From Victivallales bacterium (lineage in GTDB: Bacteria; Verrucomicrobiota; Lentisphaeria; Oligosphaerales; Lenti-02), in assembly GCA_018648945.1 (NCBI GenBank), contig JABGQJ010000302.1, positions 1 through 8,739 of the forward strand: a stretch of DNA of 8,739 nt, in the 5' to 3' direction. Of this stretch, positions 6,268 to 8,739 are shown piece after piece. Each line of letters opens with the position of its first letter. Within the stretch, counting starts at the first letter, position 1. The notes under the pieces are model-generated. The model saw nothing but the letters and a program-made list of their open reading frames with translations. It had not been told where the DNA came from and did no database searches. The position numbers and the translations under genes are program-made.

Positions 6268-8391
6268 ATGGCGGTCACTGGAACCACTCGCCAGGATCAA
6301 TGGGCCGAACGGATCAAGACTCTGCGGGACCGTTGCCTGGTGCGCAAGCCGCAAGGCGCTCCCGACCGGTCCGTGCCCACTGCGCGCGGCCTGCGCGCCA
6401 GCGAAGGGGAATCCTGGCAGGTGCGGCGCGGCTATGCGGTGCGCGAAACGCTCCGGGCCCTTCGCTTTGAACTGGATGAACAGGAGCTGCTGATCGGGCG
6501 CATGGCCCGGCTGAGCTGGTCCGAAGACGAGCACCGGGAAGCCCGCGAGTACCTCGCGACCTTCACCGCGCCAACTGGCCAGACGGGGCACTGCGAGCTG
6601 GCCCGCTCCCGACTTTTCGCCGGCGGCGTGGCGGGCATGTGCGCCGATATCGGGGCTCGTCTGGGCAAGGCCAGCGGCGAACAGGCGGATGCGTATCGCT
6701 CGTTCCTGCTGGCTCTCGAAGGCTTCGCGGCCATGATCGGGCAAGCCGCCGAGACTGCGGAACAGGCCATCCCCGACGCAACCGCAGAGCGCCAGCTGGA
6801 ACTGCGCACCATCGCCGACTCCTGCCGCCGTCTGCAGACCGATCCCCCCCAGAGCTTCCGCGATGCCATTCAGCTCTCCTGGCTCATGGACATGGCCGCG
6901 ATGCTTGGTGACAGCATCGGGCTCGTCGTCTCCGGCCATCTGGACCGGACCTTGCTGCCCTTCTACGAGCGCGATGTGGCGGCCGGTCGTCTGGACGAAG
7001 GCGAGGCCCTGGCCCTGATTGAGGCGCTCTATATCCTGATCAACGAGCTGATTCCCGATGGCTTGGCCATGTCGGTGATGGTGGGTGGTCGCGATGCCGC
7101 CGGTCGCGATGTGACCAATCCCCTGTCCTATCTCTGCCTGGAAGCCCTGCGCCGGACCGGTTTGGTCTACCCCACGGTGGGGGTCTGTTGGCACGAAGGC
7201 ACGCCTGCCGATCTGCCCCGCTTGGCCTCCGAGATCGTGGCCGACGGCTGCGCCAACCCCGCCTTCTTCGGCGACGAGACCATTCAGCGTGGCCTCCGTT
7301 CCTATGGGGTTCCCACTGAGCAGTCCTGCAACTACATCAACTCCACCTGCGTGGAGATCACCCCGGTCGGCAGCAGCAATGTCTGGGTGGCCAGCCCCTA
7401 CTTCAGCACCTGCGGCATCCTCTGCGAGGAGTTGACGGCGCAAGCGGCGAGCGAATGCCCTGCCGCCGATTTCGACACTTTTCTCGCTGCCTACCGGGAC
7501 CGCCTCGGTACCCGCATCGCCGCCGCCGCCCAGCATCAGGCCAAACAGCGCCAGGGCCGGCGCACGCACGGCCGTAAACCCATGCAGAGCGTTTTCACCA
7601 AGGACTGCATTGGGCGCGGGCGTGACATTGACGATGGCGGCGCGCTGTACAACTGGGTGGAATGCTCCTTCGTGGGGCTGGCCAACTTGGTGGACTCCCT
7701 CTGGGTGGTCCGCGAGGAGATCTATGGTCAGGAACTGCTCGGTTTCCCCGAGTTGCTGCGCGTTCTGGCTGGGGACTTCGCGGGCGAGGAGTCCGTGCGG
7801 CGGCGCTTCCTGAGCTACCCCAAATACGGGAACGCCATTGCCGAGATCGATGGCCTGTTCGACGGGATCGTCGGTTTCGTTCGCGGCGAATGCGAGCGTC
7901 ACCCCATGCCCCCGGACCAGACCCATTATGTGCCTGGGGCGTTCTGTTGGGTGATGCATGAGCGTCTGGGCGGCGAATGCGGGGCCACGCCCGACGGTCG
8001 CCGTGCTGGGACGCCCTTCGCCGATGGCTGCGGCCCGGCCCAGGGCCGCGAAACCTGCGGCCCCACCGCCGCCGTGCTCTCGACCACATCGTGGGACCAC
8101 GCCCCGCTGATCGGTGGCAGCGCCTTCAATATGAAGTTCCCCAAGTCCCTGTTCAGTGACCAGAGCGGCCGGGACCGCCTGTGTGAGCTGGTCCTGACCT
8201 TCCTCCGTCGCGGTGGGTTTGAGACCCAGATCAACGTGGTCGATGCCGATATCCTGCTCGCCGCCCGCGAGAACCCCGAGGATCACCGCGATCTGGTCGT
8301 GCGCATTGGCGGCTACACCGACTACTTCGTCCGCCTGGCCCCCGGCATGCAGGACGAAGTCATCCGCCGCACGCAGTACGACGAAGTCTAG
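6268..8391 (+). CDS. Glycyl radical enzyme (pyruvate formate-lyase-like superfamily), substrate unknown
   Basis: This cytoplasmic, oxygen-sensitive enzyme of 707 residues belongs to the PFL-like superfamily. The C-terminal radical motif is VRIGGYTDYF (678-687), with G682 as the likely radical glycine. The thiyl-radical cysteine is C361 in NSTCVEITPVG; E363 two residues on matches the Cys-x-Glu pair used by dehydratases and C-N, C-S and C-O lyases (glycerol and propanediol dehydratase, CutC, IslA, HypD). PFL itself has Cys-Cys, so formate lyase is unlikely. Other family signatures are DRTLLPFYERD (226-236), the N-terminal ELLIGR (73-78) and TPDGRRAGTPFADG (574-587). Odd points: STCVE instead of the usual GCVE, AFFGDETIQ (332-340) where relatives carry a PALYND-like segment, and a length below the roughly 760-850 residues of characterised members. 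Y378 lies 17 residues after the Cys, the same offset I recall for CutC Y506; without an alignment this is only a hint. The gene is cotranscribed with its activase. Superfamily certain, reaction unassigned. Confidence 0.95.
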   Translation: MAVTGTTRQDQWAERIKTLRDRCLVRKPQGAPDRSVPTARGLRASEGESWQVRRGYAVRETLRALRFELDEQELLIGRMARLSWSEDEHREAREYLATFTAPTGQTGHCELARSRLFAGGVAGMCADIGARLGKASGEQADAYRSFLLALEGFAAMIGQAAETAEQAIPDATAERQLELRTIADSCRRLQTDPPQSFRDAIQLSWLMDMAAMLGDSIGLVVSGHLDRTLLPFYERDVAAGRLDEGEALALIEALYILINELIPDGLAMSVMVGGRDAAGRDVTNPLSYLCLEALRRTGLVYPTVGVCWHEGTPADLPRLASEIVADGCANPAFFGDETIQRGLRSYGVPTEQSCNYINSTCVEITPVGSSNVWVASPYFSTCGILCEELTAQAASECPAADFDTFLAAYRDRLGTRIAAAAQHQAKQRQGRRTHGRKPMQSVFTKDCIGRGRDIDDGGALYNWVECSFVGLANLVDSLWVVREEIYGQELLGFPELLRVLAGDFAGEESVRRRFLSYPKYGNAIAEIDGLFDGIVGFVRGECERHPMPPDQTHYVPGAFCWVMHERLGGECGATPDGRRAGTPFADGCGPAQGRETCGPTAAVLSTTSWDHAPLIGGSAFNMKFPKSLFSDQSGRDRLCELVLTFLRRGGFETQINVVDADILLAARENPEDHRDLVVRIGGYTDYFVRLAPGMQDEVIRRTQYDEV

Positions 8392-8392
8392 A

Positions 8393-8502
8393 GTAGAAGC
8401 GGCGTCTCGCCGCTTGTCTTGCTGCTCTTCACCGAAAAAGGCGCTGTTGGCAGCCGCAGGGCGTGGGATGTGGGGGGACAAGCGGCGAGACGCCGCTTCC
8501 AC
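8393..8502. repeat. Inverted repeat with 26-bp arms, each arm a hairpin
   Basis: The arms are 8393-8418 and 8477-8502. They are reverse complements at 25 of 26 positions (the mismatch pairs 8395 with 8500) and enclose 58 bases. Each arm contains the self-complementary core AAGCGGCGTCTCGCCGCTT or its reverse complement (8397-8415 and 8480-8498): an 8-bp stem with a 3-base loop. The left arm begins 1 base after the TAG of the radical enzyme gene. No T-run follows, so a standard intrinsic terminator is not clear, although the structure could block read-through or protect the mRNA end. No target-site duplication or coding capacity is visible. A dispersed REP-like or MITE-like element is the likeliest identity. 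Confidence 0.85.
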
Positions 8503-8551
8503 GCTCGTCTGTTGGCGTGCCTCGCTCCCTCCCCGCCCTTCCCAGAGAACC

Positions 8552-8572
8552 CAGATCACAAACCACAGACCA
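8552..8572. repeat. Short heptamer repeat (3 units)
   Basis: Three adjacent 7-bp units read CAGATCA, CAAACCA, CAGACCA (consensus CARAYCA). A weaker fourth unit may precede them. The array is short, so chance cannot be excluded, but its style resembles the octamer arrays in the other intergenic region. Confidence 0.4.
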
Positions 8573-8609
8573 TGGGCCGCAAAGCATCGATCCCGGCGGA
8601 GTTTCCAGG

Positions 8610-8629
8610 GGCAGACAGGGAAGTCTGCC
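8610..8629. repeat. Small hairpin, 7-bp stem
   Basis: GGCAGAC (8610-8616) and GTCTGCC (8623-8629) are exact reverse complements around a 6-base loop AGGGAA. There is no adjacent T-run. It could be another dispersed palindromic repeat or a terminator-like structure for a gene beyond the window. Confidence 0.45.
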
Positions 8630-8739
8630 ACACCTTGTCGGTCGGAGGTCAGGATGTCTTGGCTAGCCCAACTTCCCCGGCGGCGCGCGAAATCCCGCAC
8701 GGATGCCCCGCATTAGTTACTACGAAGCCCACTCGGGTG

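Larger units (their letters stand above)
8392..8739. other. 348-bp stretch without a supported gene
   Basis: It holds the inverted repeat at 8393-8502, the heptamer repeat at 8552-8572 and the hairpin at 8610-8629. Two possible small starts were seen near the right edge. ATG 8654 has GGAGG 5 bases upstream, but its frame stops after 20 residues at 8716. ATG 8703 opens MPRISYYEAHSG and stays open to the edge, with no clear ribosome-binding site. Neither is enough to call a gene; the second could be the start of one beyond the window. Confidence 0.6.

Noticed and set aside
6268..8391. Annotation of the radical enzyme as pyruvate formate-lyase
   Set aside because: PFL uses adjacent cysteines, whereas here the active site is Cys-Val-Glu. 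The activase also carries two extra 4Fe-4S motifs that the PFL activase lacks.
8393..8418. The left hairpin as a standard rho-independent terminator
   Set aside because: The stem is strong, but the following bases (GTCTTGCTGCTCTTC) contain no T-run. It is better described as part of the inverted repeat.
6148..8700. An 850-codon open frame on the minus strand opposite the glycyl radical enzyme
   Set aside because: It is antisense to a protein with unmistakable family motifs, its translation shows no recognisable domain and is rich in Gly, Ala and Arg, and it runs through the non-coding inverted repeat. High GC with biased third positions creates such long shadows.
8213..8716. A 167-codon plus-strand frame overlapping the end of the radical enzyme gene
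   Set aside because: It overlaps the conserved C-terminus containing the radical glycine in another frame, then passes through the inverted repeat; its residues mirror the repeat rather than a protein family.

Overview
The window is GC-rich and carries two gene pairs transcribed away from a shared 281-bp intergenic region (5058-5338). I would place it in an anaerobic member of the Planctomycetota/Verrucomicrobiota/Lentisphaerota (PVC) group or a neighbouring candidate phylum. The reasons are the secreted PQQ-type beta-propeller with a WPQWRGP..DGVS entry motif, the very large secreted LamG-plus-glycoside-hydrolase-like protein, and the oxygen-sensitive glycyl radical enzyme. This placement is inference; no rRNA or other marker gene is present.

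Left, minus strand (5057 down to 1): a 1481-residue secreted protein combines a LamG/concanavalin-like domain, a beta-sandwich, a clan GH-D-like TIM barrel and a duplicated jelly-roll plus Ig-like module. Three bases after its stop codon a GTG opens a PQQ-like beta-propeller protein that runs off the left edge. The GTG start is supported by a GGAG ribosome-binding site inside the upstream gene's last codons. It also gives the protein an n-region with a twin-arginine-like motif. A fair sigma70-type promoter with a 17-bp spacer lies about 40 bp upstream of the large gene.

Middle (5058-5338): besides the promoter, this gap is largely filled by two arrays of 8-bp repeats in opposite orientation. 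They can fold into a long hairpin that would lie in the leader RNA of the rightward operon.

Right, plus strand (5339-8391): a glycyl radical activating enzyme (radical SAM, with two extra 4Fe-4S cluster motifs) is followed 20 bp later by its glycyl radical enzyme. The enzyme has a Cys-Val-Glu active-site motif and a C-terminal RIGGY glycyl radical motif. It is short for the superfamily (707 residues) and its Cys loop reads STCVE, where dehydratases and C-X lyases usually have GCVE. I therefore cannot assign a substrate.

Far right (8392-8739): no convincing gene. It holds a 26-bp, nearly perfect inverted repeat whose arms are themselves hairpins, a short heptamer repeat, and a further small hairpin.

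Taken together, the pairs suggest extracellular capture and cleavage of a glycan or glycoconjugate by the leftward products and cytoplasmic radical-based cleavage or dehydration of a small molecule by the rightward products. The functional link between the pairs rests only on divergent adjacency.
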